Assembly: GCA_027012135.1 (NCBI GenBank)
Contig: JALUZF010000084.1
Coordinates: 1 to 34,084 of the forward strand
Reading direction: 5' to 3'
DNA length: 34,084 bases
From: Gammaproteobacteria bacterium
GTDB lineage: Bacteria; Pseudomonadota; Gammaproteobacteria; GRL18
Shown here: piece after piece, positions 24,255 through 34,084 of the stretch
Layout: each line of letters opens with the position of its first letter
How positions within the stretch are numbered: position 1 is the first letter of the stretch
Position numbers and translations under genes: made by a program
The notes under the pieces: generated by a model
What the model was told of the DNA's origin: nothing
Seen by the model: only the letters and a program-made list of their open reading frames with translations
Database searches by the model: none

Positions 24255-26039
24255 TTATTTCTTTTTCCTGATAACCCGGAACGCCACCTTTTCAAAGGAG
24301 TCGGTGGCTTCCAGAATTTTTTCAATCCTGATCTGGTTTAATTTCCGGTTATGCCAGATTTTTAGTGTGCTGCCGATATCATAAATTCCGGGCGGGATAA
24401 TTAAATGCAGCCTGTCTTTTTTGTCCCGGGTATTATTTTCTGAAATCAGAAAAGCCCGATGAAACTGACCACCAACCCCTACCCCTTCTTCTGCTTTAAC
24501 AGCAACGGCTCTTGAATGTACAGCAATCAGATAAATACCAATGGCCATGCCTTTATGAGGATTAATGCGCAGCCATTTGACACTGGCCAGACAATAAGCT
24601 TTTTCTACTGCCAGCCGGTAGGCCACCAGCATTCCCACGGCAATAGGCATTTCTATGTCATTACGGCCAACCAGTAGCATACCGTGTTTGCTTTCATTAC
24701 GCTGCTTCCAGACCTGTTCCTGTAAATTCTCACCAAGCTGCTGCTGAGACTCAAAGATATTGGCCTGGACTACTGATGAAGCGTAAATTTTATCCCATTC
24801 ATCACCCACAATATCCACTTCCGACATAAACGGATTAATGGACTGTAACTCTCCCATTGGATTTTTTTTGTTCAGCAGGCGCTCTTCTTCCAGAAGATTA
24901 ATCAAATTAATTTCAGAGTCATCTTTCTCCTCTGCCTGAACCGCCGCCAGATTCTCTTCCTGCCACTGATGAATTTCCAGTTGCGGCTCAAAAGGCTTAC
25001 GATTATTAATAAAATGATGACAGGCCGTCAGCCCGGAAACCAGCCGTATCTCATTGCCGGAGAGCACTCGCTCCTCAGCCCTGTCTTTATACACTTTCAG
25101 CTCATCTCTGATCCTCTGCAGCATTTCATAGTGAATACGGGACTGGTAATTAAGCGCCTTCTGCTGTTTATCCTGATCAATCCGCTGCAGATATTCATCA
25201 ATAAATATGCGCAACGGTTCCAGATCAACAATGCGGCCTTCATAATCCTGCCCGGGTGGTACTTTATCCTTATCCGGATCAAAACAATGGGGAGGAAAAT
25301 CTGATAATAAATCCACTACATGGTGATGTTCCGGGTTTTGTCCTGCAAAACCTTTTAAATGACTGTGCTCTATCCATTTATCCAGCAGGAGATGTATTTT
25401 TCTGGATTCCAGACGCATCAGCCGGTAGGGATCCAGCAACTTCAGGATAACGATTTTAAGATAAGTATCTTTAATTGAGCGCTGGGAATGCATTACTTCA
25501 TTCTGGGCACCGATACGTTCTGTCAGCAGATAAAGCTGGTTCAGCTCCTGCCAGATACAGGGAGGTTCAGAAAGATAGAATTCATAGCGTTCCACCAGCA
25601 GACGGCTAAGGTATTGCAGAGCCATATACAGTGCTTCTGGTAATATATTGCCCAGATACTGGTTCAGATAATCTTTATTATTGGCAATGTCATTAACAAC
25701 AATCTGGTAGGCCACTGAACTTTCCAGCAGAAGATGCTGCATAATATCAATTAAGGACTGGTATTCTTCCGCCACAGGGAAAGAGACCAGTTCAGTCTTT
25801 CTGTACAGGTACTCCAGTTCCTTATGAATTTCCTTATCCATAATTTTCATCAGGGTGACCCGTAAATCCGGCTCGCATTGTACCCGGTTTAATTCGGTCA
25901 GAGTTTTCAACAAACCAGCTCTGTCTGACGGATCACGTTTATTCAACCAGTTTTGAATAGACAATACTTCCGGCAAAATACCCTGATAGTTATCATCTAA
26001 AATAACCTGTTCGGGTATTCTCAGCTTAGGCTTAAACAT
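24255..26039 (-). CDS. uncharacterised 594-aa cytoplasmic protein
   Basis: A large, mostly helical acidic protein without signal peptide or membrane helix. Residues about 1-370 look all-helical. The last ~170 residues are beta-rich (GMLLVGRNDIEMPIAVGMLV, SVKWLRINPHKGMAIGIYLI, LIIPPGIYDIG). That region faintly recalls PilZ-like beta-barrels, but I see no canonical RxxxR...DxSxxG c-di-GMP motif, so I assign no function. I believe similar proteins exist in other gammaproteobacteria. Its stop is one base from the stop of the convergent cytochrome-propeller gene. The 182-bp divergent gap to the receptor relic is AT-rich with only weak TATACT-like boxes. Confidence 0.75.
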   Translation of the reverse strand: MFKPKLRIPEQVILDDNYQGILPEVLSIQNWLNKRDPSDRAGLLKTLTELNRVQCEPDLRVTLMKIMDKEIHKELEYLYRKTELVSFPVAEEYQSLIDIMQHLLLESSVAYQIVVNDIANNKDYLNQYLGNILPEALYMALQYLSRLLVERYEFYLSEPPCIWQELNQLYLLTERIGAQNEVMHSQRSIKDTYLKIVILKLLDPYRLMRLESRKIHLLLDKWIEHSHLKGFAGQNPEHHHVVDLLSDFPPHCFDPDKDKVPPGQDYEGRIVDLEPLRIFIDEYLQRIDQDKQQKALNYQSRIHYEMLQRIRDELKVYKDRAEERVLSGNEIRLVSGLTACHHFINNRKPFEPQLEIHQWQEENLAAVQAEEKDDSEINLINLLEEERLLNKKNPMGELQSINPFMSEVDIVGDEWDKIYASSVVQANIFESQQQLGENLQEQVWKQRNESKHGMLLVGRNDIEMPIAVGMLVAYRLAVEKAYCLASVKWLRINPHKGMAIGIYLIAVHSRAVAVKAEEGVGVGGQFHRAFLISENNTRDKKDRLHLIIPPGIYDIGSTLKIWHNRKLNQIRIEKILEATDSFEKVAFRVIRKKK

Positions 26040-26221
26040 AATTCTGCGTCTCTTTTTTAAACACTCATTCCCATTTTAATTATTATAGCGCAGATTGATA
26101 TTTTGTATGTATTCAGTCCACAGACTTTTAATTTACAGCTATATCTAAAATCCAGCTGAACTATACATTAGTAAAATCTAAACTATACTTTGCCTGTCCA
26201 GTTGAAATAAATACTCCTATT

Positions 26222-26785
26222 ATGAATAAATTAATTACTCCCCTTCTTTTTTCTGCTTTTATTTTAATACTACTGATGAATTTAGCACAGGCTACAGATG
26301 AATCGTCTGAGTTACACATAGATGAAGAAGCCCTTTTGTTTAGTGATATACCTTCTGTTTTCAGTGCTTCAAAATACGAACAGCAAGTTACTGAAGCACC
26401 TGCCCGGATCAGCATTACTACCAGCGATGAAATTCAACGCCATGGTCACCGTCTGAATGAAAACATCTATGATTCCGTAGTAGCTGATAGAGATTTTCAA
26501 ATTGACCTGGATCTGATTGAACGGGTCGCTTTAATCTGGAATCCACTTGAAACAGCCAGTATTAAACTGCTCTATGGCAGTGCATTTCCTACGAACTGTA
26601 TTTTCACAATGGCAATGAGACCCAAAAGCCCTCCGGGACTGGATCCTGAAACCATTGATAGTTCTGAACTGATTATGAAGCAGCAATTAAACTACGATCT
26701 GATTATTATTGCCTGGGTTTATTAGTTTGAAATAAACAAAATTGAACAGAAAGGGTTAAACATTCCGCATTATATTTACGTATAA
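26222..26785 (+). pseudogene. decayed TonB-dependent outer-membrane receptor
   Basis: The 167-codon frame (to 26725) begins with a signal peptide and a plug-domain start (SASKYEQQVTEAPARISITT). It then jumps to the end of the plug (IYDSVVADRDF, DLDLIERV) and straight into barrel sequence (LIWNPLETASIKLLYGSAF, GLDPETIDSSELIMKQQLNY). The usual RAPNxYELYY segment is found in another frame (YELYFHNGNETQKP, about 26589-26630), showing a pair of small frame changes. After the TAG at 26723-26725 the same frame goes on with receptor-like FEINKIEQKG. So about three quarters of a ~650-aa receptor is gone. Lost ligand unknown. It lies before the giant sensor protein on the same strand. The rest of the gap up to 26966 holds only an 18-codon frame at 26889-26945. 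Confidence 0.8.
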
Positions 26786-26966
26786 CTTTTAATGATTAGA
26801 AGACTCAAAGGGTAAAAGGTGAAAAAGCTGACAACATCCCCATACAATCTCTAAATCAACAGATTTCCTGAAAACAGAGACACGTATGAAACTTAGTTTA
26901 AATAAAAAATTAATTAATGATGCCTTTAAAGTTTATCAATAATGCCTGGTAAAATAGAGAAAAATT

Positions 26967-29900
26967 ATGAAATGGTTTAATAATTTAGGTCTGATAACAA
27001 AATTTAACCTGCTATCCATTAGCTTAGTACTGTTTACTGCTATAGCCCTCACCAGCTATGAAATTAAAAGTGAACAGAATAGCCACTCTGAAGCATTGCT
27101 TGAACATGGTACTGAACTAACAGAAGTTATTTCCAGATTAAGCCAATACGCCCTGTTTACCGAAGATCGTAAGACTCTAAAAACCATACTTACTAACATA
27201 ACCGATGAAGAAACATCTTATCTTGCTTTTTTAAGGCCTGACGCTACAGTAATAACTGACCATGGCAGTCTCCCGTCCACTGCTCTTCCCCCGACTAAAA
27301 ACATTCTGACAAAAATCGGTACTGACCCGGCAAATAATAAAACATTCCATGATACAAGCCCCGATGGACAGTATATTCGTATTATTGCTCCAGTCATATC
27401 CAGTCATGACATAGAATTTGACAGCGACTTAACAGAGCAGGACTCAAAATCTCCAGAACAGGAACTTCTGGGTTATATACAGGTAATTTTTAACACCCAT
27501 AAAATGCAGTTACAGTCTATGCAAGCCATTGCAAATGCGGTTTTTATTGCTCTTGTAATTGTCATTATCGCAATTATTGTCACTTTTCTGATGACCCGAA
27601 AAATTACCCAGCCCATTAATCAGCTGATACTGGCCACCCAGAAAATTGCCGATGGCAATTTTAATGAACCCGTTGAAATTACCCAAAGTGGTGAATTAAG
27701 TCATTTGACAAATAATTTTAATCAGATGATCAGCAAACTGAACACCTCACGAAAAGTACTTGAAAATTATCAACAGACCCTGGAACAAAAAGTTGAACAA
27801 CGGACTCATGAATTAGTAGCAGCCAAAGAGGCAGCCGAAGCCGCCAGTCGTGCCAAGAGTGAATTTCTGGCAACCATGAGTCATGAAATACGTACCCCTA
27901 TGAATGGCGTTATGGGTATGACTGAATTACTTATGGACAGTGAACTGGACATCCGGACACATCGCCTGGCAGAAACGGCACACCGTTCAGCAGAAAGTCT
28001 ATTGCATATTATTAATGATATTCTGGATTTTTCAAAAATTGAAGCCGGTAAACTGGACATTCATAATGAAGATTTTAATTTTAGAACCTTATTAGAAGAT
28101 ACCATACAAATTGTTTCCGGACAGGCGTATCAAAAAGGTCTGACCCTGATATCCAGTTTACCGCCAGAATTACCTCAATGGCTTAACGGCGATTCACTTA
28201 GACTAAGCCAGGTTCTTATTAATTTACTGAGTAATGCCGTTAAGTTTACTGAACGAGGTGAAGTAAAACTCTGGGTTCGTTGCAAAGAACTGAACAATGA
28301 ACAGCTGTTAATTTCCTTTGAGGTTTCAGATACCGGACCTGGAATTTCTGCCTCTGCCCAGGAAAGAATCTTCCATGCATTTAGCCAGGAAGATGGTACT
28401 ACCACCCGTCGATACGGGGGTACAGGCCTTGGACTTGCCATAGCACAACAACTGGTTCAGCTTATGGGCGGAGAGTTAAAACTGGAATCCAGTCTGGGAG
28501 AAGGCTCCTGTTTTAGCTTTCAGGTTGTAATGAAAAAATCGCTTACTCAAACAATCTCCAACCCCAGGGTTGCACAATTATATGGCATTCATCTTCTGAT
28601 TGTAGATGATCAAATTGTTAACCGCGATATTTTATATAAACAGACGATGTCATGGGGCATCAGGACATCCAATGCCAGCTCTGGTTTTGATGCTCTGAAA
28701 CAATTGCGTCAGGCTGCCCTGGAAAATGATCCTTTTCAGATTGCCATTCTGGACTGGCATATGCCCGGCATGGATGGCGTGGAGTTAATTAAGAATATTA
28801 AAATAAGTAATGACATCCCTGCTCTGAAAATTATTATGCTCAGCTCAATGGAAATTAATTTACAGTCACTGAATGATGAAAATATTAATATTGACTGTTA
28901 CCTGCAAAAACCGGTACGCCAGCAGGAACTTCTGAACTGCTTATTACAAACCCTGGAAGAAAAAAACACAGCTTTACCTGAGAAGAAGACAAAACAGGAC
29001 AGGTTTGAAGCTCAAATTTTACTGGCAGAAGATAATCTGGTGAATCAGGAAGTGGCTATTGGCATGTTAATGAGCCTGGGCTGTCAGGTTGAAGTGGCTG
29101 AAAATGGTCTGGAAGCATTACAGGCGGTCAAAATGCAGAACTACGATTTAATATTAATGGACTGCCATATGCCGGAAATGGATGGTTTTGAAGCCACCAG
29201 AAAAATTCGCCAACTGGAACAGGTTTTAAAGCAGCCATTCACCCCCATAATTGCACTGACAGCTGATGTTCAAAAAGGTATTGAAGAACAATGCCTGGAA
29301 ACGGGTATGAATGATTATGTCAGCAAACCCTTTAGCAAAATTCAACTGCAGGAATTACTACAGCAATGGCTTCCCCATAAAGCCGTTCAGGTAACTGAGA
29401 CTATCCAGCAATCTCAAACGCAGTTACCATTAGAACACTCTAAAATTATAGATGAATCAGTATTAAATGAGTTAAAAATACTCAGTAATGAAGCGGGTCG
29501 TGATGTTCTGAGCACTTCTATTAATTATTATATGCAGAGTGCTGACCATAAAATGGCTGAACTGCACCAGGCTCTGGCCAGCCAGGATGCACAAAATCTC
29601 CGCAAAATCGCCCATAGTATGAAATCATCCAGTGCTAATCTGGGCGCAATTGAACTGAAAGAACTCTTTTTCAAACTGGAAACAGACGCCAGAAATAATG
29701 CTCTGGAAAATACCCCTGAGACACTTGAAAAAATTGCTCATTCGCTTAATCTGTTTATTAGTTTTCTTAAAAACTATATACAGCAATATAAGTCCAGCGA
29801 AATCAAACCTCTGCCACAGCTAAAGAGTTCCGATGCCAGACAAATACTACTGATAGATGATGAAGCCAACTTTCGTTATATTACCAGAGAGGTTCTGGAA

Positions 29901-31898
29901 AGTGCCGGTTATAATGTTGTTGAAGCACATAGTGGTCTACATGCACTTGAGCTGATCAGTGAGGTGCAACCTGATCTGATCTTGCTGGACGCCATTATGG
30001 AGGACATAAACGGTTTTGAAACCTGCCGTCGTCTGTTAGCAACCCAAAAGCTCAACAATGTACCTATTTTAATGGTTACCGGCCTGGATGATATGGAATC
30101 TGTCAACCAGGCTTATGATGCCGGAGCTATCGACTTTATCAGTAAGCCGGTAAACTACCCTGTTTTACTGCACAGACTGCGCTTTCAGTTACGCACCAGT
30201 GAAAATATAAAAAAGCTGCATGAAAGCCAGGAACAACTGGCCAGCGCCCAACGTGTTGCCAACCTGGGTTACTGGCGCTGGGATGCCACCAGTGATCACT
30301 TTACAGCCTCTGATAATTTTGCAGAAATGCTGGGCGTCAACCCGGAAAACTGCTGTTCAAAACTGAATGATTATCTGCAATTTGTTCACCCTGAAGATCG
30401 TGAATATCTTAGAAGTATTATTACCGGGCTTGATTTTGGTGCGCCACTTAAGCCGGTTGATTATCGCCTGGTACTGGCAGACAAACCGGCTATCATCGTC
30501 CATCAGGAAGTTGATATTTCCCCGGATTCAGCACATATCTTTTTAGGGACTGTACAGGATATAACCCAGAAAAATGCCACGGAGCAACATATCCGTCGGC
30601 TGGCCTATAATGATGAGTTAACCGGTCTGGCCAGTCGTACCTATTTTTATAAACACACCGAAGATATTATTAAAACAGCACAAAGAAGGCAGGAGCGTTT
30701 TGCTCTGCTGTTTCTTGACCTGGATGGTTTTAAAAAAATTAATGATACGATGGGCCATGACACCGGTGATCAACTACTAAAGGTTATTGCTTCAAGACTT
30801 GAAAATATAGTACGTCAATCAGATTTTGTAGCCCGACTTAGTGGTGATGAATTCTGTATTCTGGTTGACAATGTTAATGAACAATACGGTGCAGCTGAAA
30901 CTGCTGAGCGATGCCTGAATGAGCTGCATAAGCCTATCCAGTTAAAAGGCAACACGATTCAACCTGGCTGCAGTATTGGTATTGCCCATTATCCCGAAGA
31001 TGGTGAAGATCTGCAAAGCCTGCTCAAGGCGGCTGACAGTGCTATGTATATGGCCAAACAGGAAGGTAAACATCGCTATGTATTCCACCGACCTGAACTC
31101 ACCCATCAGACAAAACAACGTTTACAGATAGAGGAAGAGCTGCGTCTGGCATTAGAACGTAATCAGATGGTACTTTATTATCAGCCTCAGGTTGATAGCT
31201 CCAGCGGCAAGATAGTGGCTCTTGAAGCTCTAATACGCTGGAAACATCCTGAAAAAGGTCTTATTCTACCAGAGGATTTTTTACATATTATTGAACGCAT
31301 TGGTTTAATCAAACAGTTTGAACACTGGGTTTTATTTAATGCCTGTCAACAAATGGCTCTGTGGCTGGAACAGGGACTCACTGAAGTTAGAGTTACTGTA
31401 AATATTTCTCCCTTACACTTTTGCGATCCTGAGCTGCCAAATACAGTGGCCACTATTTTAGAAAAAACACAATTAAACTCAGCCAGTCTGGAACTTGAAA
31501 TCACTGAAAATATTGTGCAGACAACAGGCAATAATTACCACATGTTTAAGCAGCTAAAACAGCTTGGCGTTAAAATTGCCATTGATGATTTCGGTACAGG
31601 TTATTCCTCCCTAGCATCAATACAGTCTCTGCCCATTAATTATCTAAAAATTGATCGTCTCTTTATTGGCAATATCAACAAAGATCAGGACTCCAGCATT
31701 TTAGTTAAATCAATGATTGAAATGGCTCACGCCCTAAACCTTATTGTAGTAGCAGAAGGTGTTGAAGTTAATGAACAGATGGAGACTTTACAACGGCTAA
31801 ACTGCGATATTATTCAGGGTCATCTTATTAGCAAGCCCGTGCCTGAAAATAAGGTACCCGCTCTGCTGCAAAACCGCTTTTCTGGTACCCGGGTCTAA
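26967..31898 (+). CDS. single-chain phosphorelay/c-di-GMP protein: sensor kinase-REC-REC-HPt-REC-PAS-GGDEF-EAL
   Basis: A 1643-aa inner-membrane protein. Membrane helices near residues 10-28 and 190-210 bracket a periplasmic sensor resembling CHASE8. HAMP follows ([10 protein letters not shown]), then HisKA with His306 ([11 protein letters not shown]) and an ATPase domain ([15 protein letters not shown]). Receiver 1 has Asp596 ([11 protein letters not shown]), receiver 2 Asp732 ([11 protein letters not shown]), and the HPt has His883 ([12 protein letters not shown]). Receiver 3 has Asp1008 ([11 protein letters not shown]). After a PAS domain (~1090-1210) comes GGDEF, reading SGDEF at 1292-1296 with an RxxD inhibitory site (RQSD) five residues earlier. 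The EAL domain (EALIRW from 1420, [15 protein letters not shown]) looks complete. All phosphotransfer residues are present, so it looks like a BarA-type kinase fused to its own c-di-GMP response regulator. The ATG follows GAGAAAAATT. Confidence 0.92.
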   Translation: MKWFNNLGLITKFNLLSISLVLFTAIALTSYEIKSEQNSHSEALLEHGTELTEVISRLSQYALFTEDRKTLKTILTNITDEETSYLAFLRPDATVITDHGSLPSTALPPTKNILTKIGTDPANNKTFHDTSPDGQYIRIIAPVISSHDIEFDSDLTEQDSKSPEQELLGYIQVIFNTHKMQLQSMQAIANAVFIALVIVIIAIIVTFLMTRKITQPINQLILATQKIADGNFNEPVEITQSGELSHLTNNFNQMISKLNTSRKVLENYQQTLEQKVEQRTHELVAAKEAAEAASRAKSEFLATMSHEIRTPMNGVMGMTELLMDSELDIRTHRLAETAHRSAESLLHIINDILDFSKIEAGKLDIHNEDFNFRTLLEDTIQIVSGQAYQKGLTLISSLPPELPQWLNGDSLRLSQVLINLLSNAVKFTERGEVKLWVRCKELNNEQLLISFEVSDTGPGISASAQERIFHAFSQEDGTTTRRYGGTGLGLAIAQQLVQLMGGELKLESSLGEGSCFSFQVVMKKSLTQTISNPRVAQLYGIHLLIVDDQIVNRDILYKQTMSWGIRTSNASSGFDALKQLRQAALENDPFQIAILDWHMPGMDGVELIKNIKISNDIPALKIIMLSSMEINLQSLNDENINIDCYLQKPVRQQELLNCLLQTLEEKNTALPEKKTKQDRFEAQILLAEDNLVNQEVAIGMLMSLGCQVEVAENGLEALQAVKMQNYDLILMDCHMPEMDGFEATRKIRQLEQVLKQPFTPIIALTADVQKGIEEQCLETGMNDYVSKPFSKIQLQELLQQWLPHKAVQVTETIQQSQTQLPLEHSKIIDESVLNELKILSNEAGRDVLSTSINYYMQSADHKMAELHQALASQDAQNLRKIAHSMKSSSANLGAIELKELFFKLETDARNNALENTPETLEKIAHSLNLFISFLKNYIQQYKSSEIKPLPQLKSSDARQILLIDDEANFRYITREVLESAGYNVVEAHSGLHALELISEVQPDLILLDAIMEDINGFETCRRLLATQKLNNVPILMVTGLDDMESVNQAYDAGAIDFISKPVNYPVLLHRLRFQLRTSENIKKLHESQEQLASAQRVANLGYWRWDATSDHFTASDNFAEMLGVNPENCCSKLNDYLQFVHPEDREYLRSIITGLDFGAPLKPVDYRLVLADKPAIIVHQEVDISPDSAHIFLGTVQDITQKNATEQHIRRLAYNDELTGLASRTYFYKHTEDIIKTAQRRQERFALLFLDLDGFKKINDTMGHDTGDQLLKVIASRLENIVRQSDFVARLSGDEFCILVDNVNEQYGAAETAERCLNELHKPIQLKGNTIQPGCSIGIAHYPEDGEDLQSLLKAADSAMYMAKQEGKHRYVFHRPELTHQTKQRLQIEEELRLALERNQMVLYYQPQVDSSSGKIVALEALIRWKHPEKGLILPEDFLHIIERIGLIKQFEHWVLFNACQQMALWLEQGLTEVRVTVNISPLHFCDPELPNTVATILEKTQLNSASLELEITENIVQTTGNNYHMFKQLKQLGVKIAIDDFGTGYSSLASIQSLPINYLKIDRLFIGNINKDQDSSILVKSMIEMAHALNLIVVAEGVEVNEQMETLQRLNCDIIQGHLISKPVPENKVPALLQNRFSGTRV

Positions 31899-31912
31899 AC
31901 CAGCTGTCTGCC

Positions 31913-32182
31913 TCAATAACGTATTATAAAGCCCTGATTACAGCCTGTTTCAATGGGTTGAGTGCTAATATTGTCCACCTGACTATACTTCGAACCGGTT
32001 TTTAAAATATCCAGGAACTGTTCAAGTGTGTGCTGTTCATCTACCGTAACACAGACTTCTACATCGCCATCAGGAAGGTTTTTTACATAACCGGAATAAC
32101 CCGCCTTTGCCGCCATCATCTGTATACTTGCACGGTAAAAAACACCCTGCACCCTGCCACTGATAATGCATTGATAATTCAT
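31913..32182 (-). CDS. acyP: acylphosphatase
   Basis: An 89-aa acylphosphatase. The phosphate-binding loop with catalytic Arg is GRVQGVFYRAS, and the catalytic Asn is in GYVKNLPDGDVEV. It hydrolyses small acyl phosphates such as carbamoyl phosphate. Length is normal. It converges with the giant sensor gene (14 bp between stops) and lies 24 bp after the hemerythrin gene on the same strand. Confidence 0.93.
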   Translation of the reverse strand: MNYQCIISGRVQGVFYRASIQMMAAKAGYSGYVKNLPDGDVEVCVTVDEQHTLEQFLDILKTGSKYSQVDNISTQPIETGCNQGFIIRY

Positions 32183-32206
32183 AGTTATTTCAACTGACTC
32201 TAATTT

Positions 32207-32605
32207 CTAAATAATTTCACCCAGAAAAGCACCCAGTTTCATATCGGTACTGAGAATATGCCCGGTCAGCCAGTGCTCAAGAAAACTGATGTCTTCATCC
32301 GAGAGTTTGCCCGCTGCCCGAAATCTTTTCTGTAAGTCTCTGACACTGTCAATCAGGGCTTCATGATCCGCCTTGTGTTCTGCATAGTCTCCATAATTAT
32401 ATTTAATCATCAGACGTTCTTCATGCCTGAAATGCCAGACCGTACAACTGATCAGTTCTTCCAGAACCGCTTCGACATAAATCAGACTGTCATTTTCTGC
32501 AACCGCATGGCTGAGTATATTAAACAGGTCAATCAGACGACGATGATCTTCATCAATCTCATCCACCTGAACACTTAATGATTCATCCCAGATTAAATCT
32601 TTCAT
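32207..32605 (-). CDS. bacteriohemerythrin
   Basis: A 132-aa single-domain hemerythrin, a di-iron oxygen-binding protein. The ligands are visible in order: DEDHRRL, CTVWHFRHEERLM, HKADHEAL and HWLTGHILSTD. I use the ATG at 32603-32605, with AGGAG 8 nt upstream; the GTG two codons earlier is too close to that site. Possible roles are oxygen storage, delivery or sensing. The 165-bp upstream gap is AT-rich with a perfect GGATATATCC palindrome at 32643-32652 but no firm promoter call. Confidence 0.9.
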   Translation of the reverse strand: MKDLIWDESLSVQVDEIDEDHRRLIDLFNILSHAVAENDSLIYVEAVLEELISCTVWHFRHEERLMIKYNYGDYAEHKADHEALIDSVRDLQKRFRAAGKLSDEDISFLEHWLTGHILSTDMKLGAFLGEII

Positions 32606-32770
32606 AGACACTGCTCCTGAATAATTGGTTTAACAGATTATTGGATATATCCTATCACTAATAGCCATTATTGTTGATAAATCTATACTTTTATATTTCA
32701 GCTCTTCTAAAATCATAAATAGAGAATGGTAAAGCAGAATACTTATCGGAATATTTTTTAAATTTCCAGC

Positions 32771-34084
32771 TCAGGTTATAAACACCCGCACCTGAAACGG
32801 GGCCAATGACAGGCGAACGGAACCCTCATCATTTTTTTCTAATGGAGCATGATGTGCTGGTGCAGCAAGTTCCTTTATTCTGGAAAAATCCATCCAGTAC
32901 CATGGCAGAATATAGCTGTCAAATGACTGCTCACCAAGATTGGCAACTACAACAACCTGTTCGTTTCTGCCCAGGGATTTATTGCGTGTCCGGCAATATG
33001 CCATGACCCGGGTTCCCTCATTGCGATTAAAATCAGGATGAAAATAAAAAAAAGTAATTTCATTACGTAATAAGGCCGGATGTGTTTTGCGCAAATTAAT
33101 CAGTGCGGCCACATTACGCCAGAGTTCAAGATTATTTGACCCAGTATCCCGACGTTCCCAGTCCACCGGATCAGACATTTTTAAACGCCAGTTGCTGTGA
33201 TCGATATCATGCACGTCGCCAAATTCATCGCCGGCCAGGATCATCGGAATACCAACGGCCGTCAGTAACAGACAAAATCCGCTGCGCAGTCGTTCCAGGG
33301 CAACACCATGCAAATAGCGCTGATCGGCATTTGCCTGTTCACCATCCCGTTCATTCAGGTGATCAGCCAGCCAGCGAATCGAGTTGACGGAACCGCAATA
33401 ACCCTGAGATTCAAGTAAAGGAGCTAACAGGAAGTTCATCATCCTTTTTTCACTGTCTTTTTCCACATCGTGTGAGGTCAGATAATTAACGTTCTGAGCC
33501 ATATCATAATAACCAGGCTTTTCTTCCTTGCTCCAGTCATCCCAGCTTCGGTCAGCACTAATCATCCACTGTACGCGGGTTTTTCTGGAGGGCTGCCCCC
33601 ATTCAGTTTCAATAGAATCCTGCATACTGCGTCTTAGTTCGTCCCGAAAGTTGAAATTCCACATCGCATCCGTGACTTTTCGAGCATTGGGATTACTGTC
33701 TGAAGGTTGGGTTATAATGGCTCGCCGCGATGAATCTTCAGCTATAACAATAAATGGGCGTCCGGGAAATAATGCTTGCTGGGTATTCCAGCTGTGTTCA
33801 CGAAACTGTTGTATAAATTCCCAGTTATTAATACCTTTAAATTCATCAATTCTAAAACCATCGGCATGGTATTCACTGATCAGGTAATCTGCCATCTGAA
33901 ACTGAAATTCACGTGCTGGTGTCTGTCCCTGTGCGTCTGGCCAGTAACGAAATAATAGTGCCCCATAATCTTCACCACGATGACCTCGTTCCTCATCCGT
34001 GTTGTCAAGAAAGTATCGTAAACGGTGCAAATAAGACAATGGACAAAGGCGGGCATGGTTCATGACAATATCAAAAATAACTCT
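32771..34084 (-). CDS. GH13 alpha-amylase-family glycosidase, 5' end beyond the window
   Basis: The frame stays open to the right edge, so the ATG at 34061-34063 is internal. The codons before it read RVIFDIV and continue MNH, which together form GH13 region I (DIVMNH). Region II is GFRIDEF with the nucleophile Asp, region III is VIAEDSS with the acid/base Glu, and region IV is YLTSHDVE. The AGDEFGDVHDIDHSNW segment and the following DPVDWER are like those in glycogen-debranching and related alpha-glucan enzymes. The C-terminus ends in a beta-domain (RLSLAPFQVRVFIT). Substrate cannot be fixed from this part. It acts on alpha-glucans, probably intracellular glycogen. Confidence 0.88.
   Translation of the reverse strand, partial: RVIFDIVMNHARLCPLSYLHRLRYFLDNTDEERGHRGEDYGALLFRYWPDAQGQTPAREFQFQMADYLISEYHADGFRIDEFKGINNWEFIQQFREHSWNTQQALFPGRPFIVIAEDSSRRAIITQPSDSNPNARKVTDAMWNFNFRDELRRSMQDSIETEWGQPSRKTRVQWMISADRSWDDWSKEEKPGYYDMAQNVNYLTSHDVEKDSEKRMMNFLLAPLLESQGYCGSVNSIRWLADHLNERDGEQANADQRYLHGVALERLRSGFCLLLTAVGIPMILAGDEFGDVHDIDHSNWRLKMSDPVDWERRDTGSNNLELWRNVAALINLRKTHPALLRNEITFFYFHPDFNRNEGTRVMAYCRTRNKSLGRNEQVVVVANLGEQSFDSYILPWYWMDFSRIKELAAPAHHAPLEKNDEGSVRLSLAPFQVRVFIT

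Noticed and set aside
30840-30854. GGDEF domain judged inactive because the motif reads SGDEF
   Set aside because: SGDEF variants occur in active cyclases, and the inhibitory RxxD site is kept, so loss of activity is not supported.

Overview
The window looks like a chromosomal segment of a moderate-GC gammaproteobacterium. The gene neighbourhoods hisBHAFIE-hinT-tatABC, cysQ-nudE next to a yrfG-like nucleotidase, and rsmE with a DUF3392 gene all fit that class. A tungsten-type aldehyde oxidoreductase cluster, a class II cytochrome c, a bacteriohemerythrin and an Fnr-type regulator suggest a respiratory lifestyle with shifting oxygen supply. I cannot name the genus. No rRNA, tRNA, CRISPR array, phage or complete transposon was recognised.

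Layout. 1-5.0 kb: leftward cluster of a cytochrome c', a four-cluster ferredoxin subunit (frameshifted), the AOR catalytic subunit, an FAD/NAD(P) oxidoreductase and a MoaD-like protein, with a possible rightward gene end at the left edge. 5.0-9.7 kb: a 61-aa orphan, an IS66-like non-autonomous element, pilU, cysQ-nudE, a yrfG-like nucleotidase and a DUF3392 membrane gene. 9.6-14.8 kb: rsmE, a YkgJ-like protein, a RpfC-like hybrid kinase, a double-receiver regulator and fnr. 15.0-21.4 kb: hisB-hisH-hisA-hisF-hisI-hisE-hinT-tatA-tatB-tatC, broken by two copies of a long palindromic repeat. 21.4-26.0 kb: an ECF sigma/anti-sigma pair, a divergent cytochrome c/beta-propeller fusion and an unrecognised 594-aa protein. 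26.2-31.9 kb: a decayed TonB-dependent receptor followed by a 1643-aa protein joining a whole phosphorelay to GGDEF and EAL domains. 31.9 kb to the end: acylphosphatase, bacteriohemerythrin and a GH13 glycosidase cut by the right edge.

How the genes work together. The AOR cluster should oxidise aldehydes to acids, passing electrons through iron-sulfur clusters to FAD and NAD(P). The MoaD-like protein points to cofactor supply. The first cluster-binding site of the ferredoxin subunit is broken by an apparent one-base loss. The ECF sigma gene and the divergent cytochrome-propeller gene have promoter-like motifs of identical layout (GGGAAT-N16-ACGCCC), which suggests one small regulon. The fnr gene has a perfect Fnr box just upstream of its own start.

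The most notable items are the single-chain phosphorelay/c-di-GMP protein beside a receptor relic, the paired ECF promoters, a palindromic repeat family whose stems change in a compensatory way, and an IS66-like element with an intact 8-bp target duplication.
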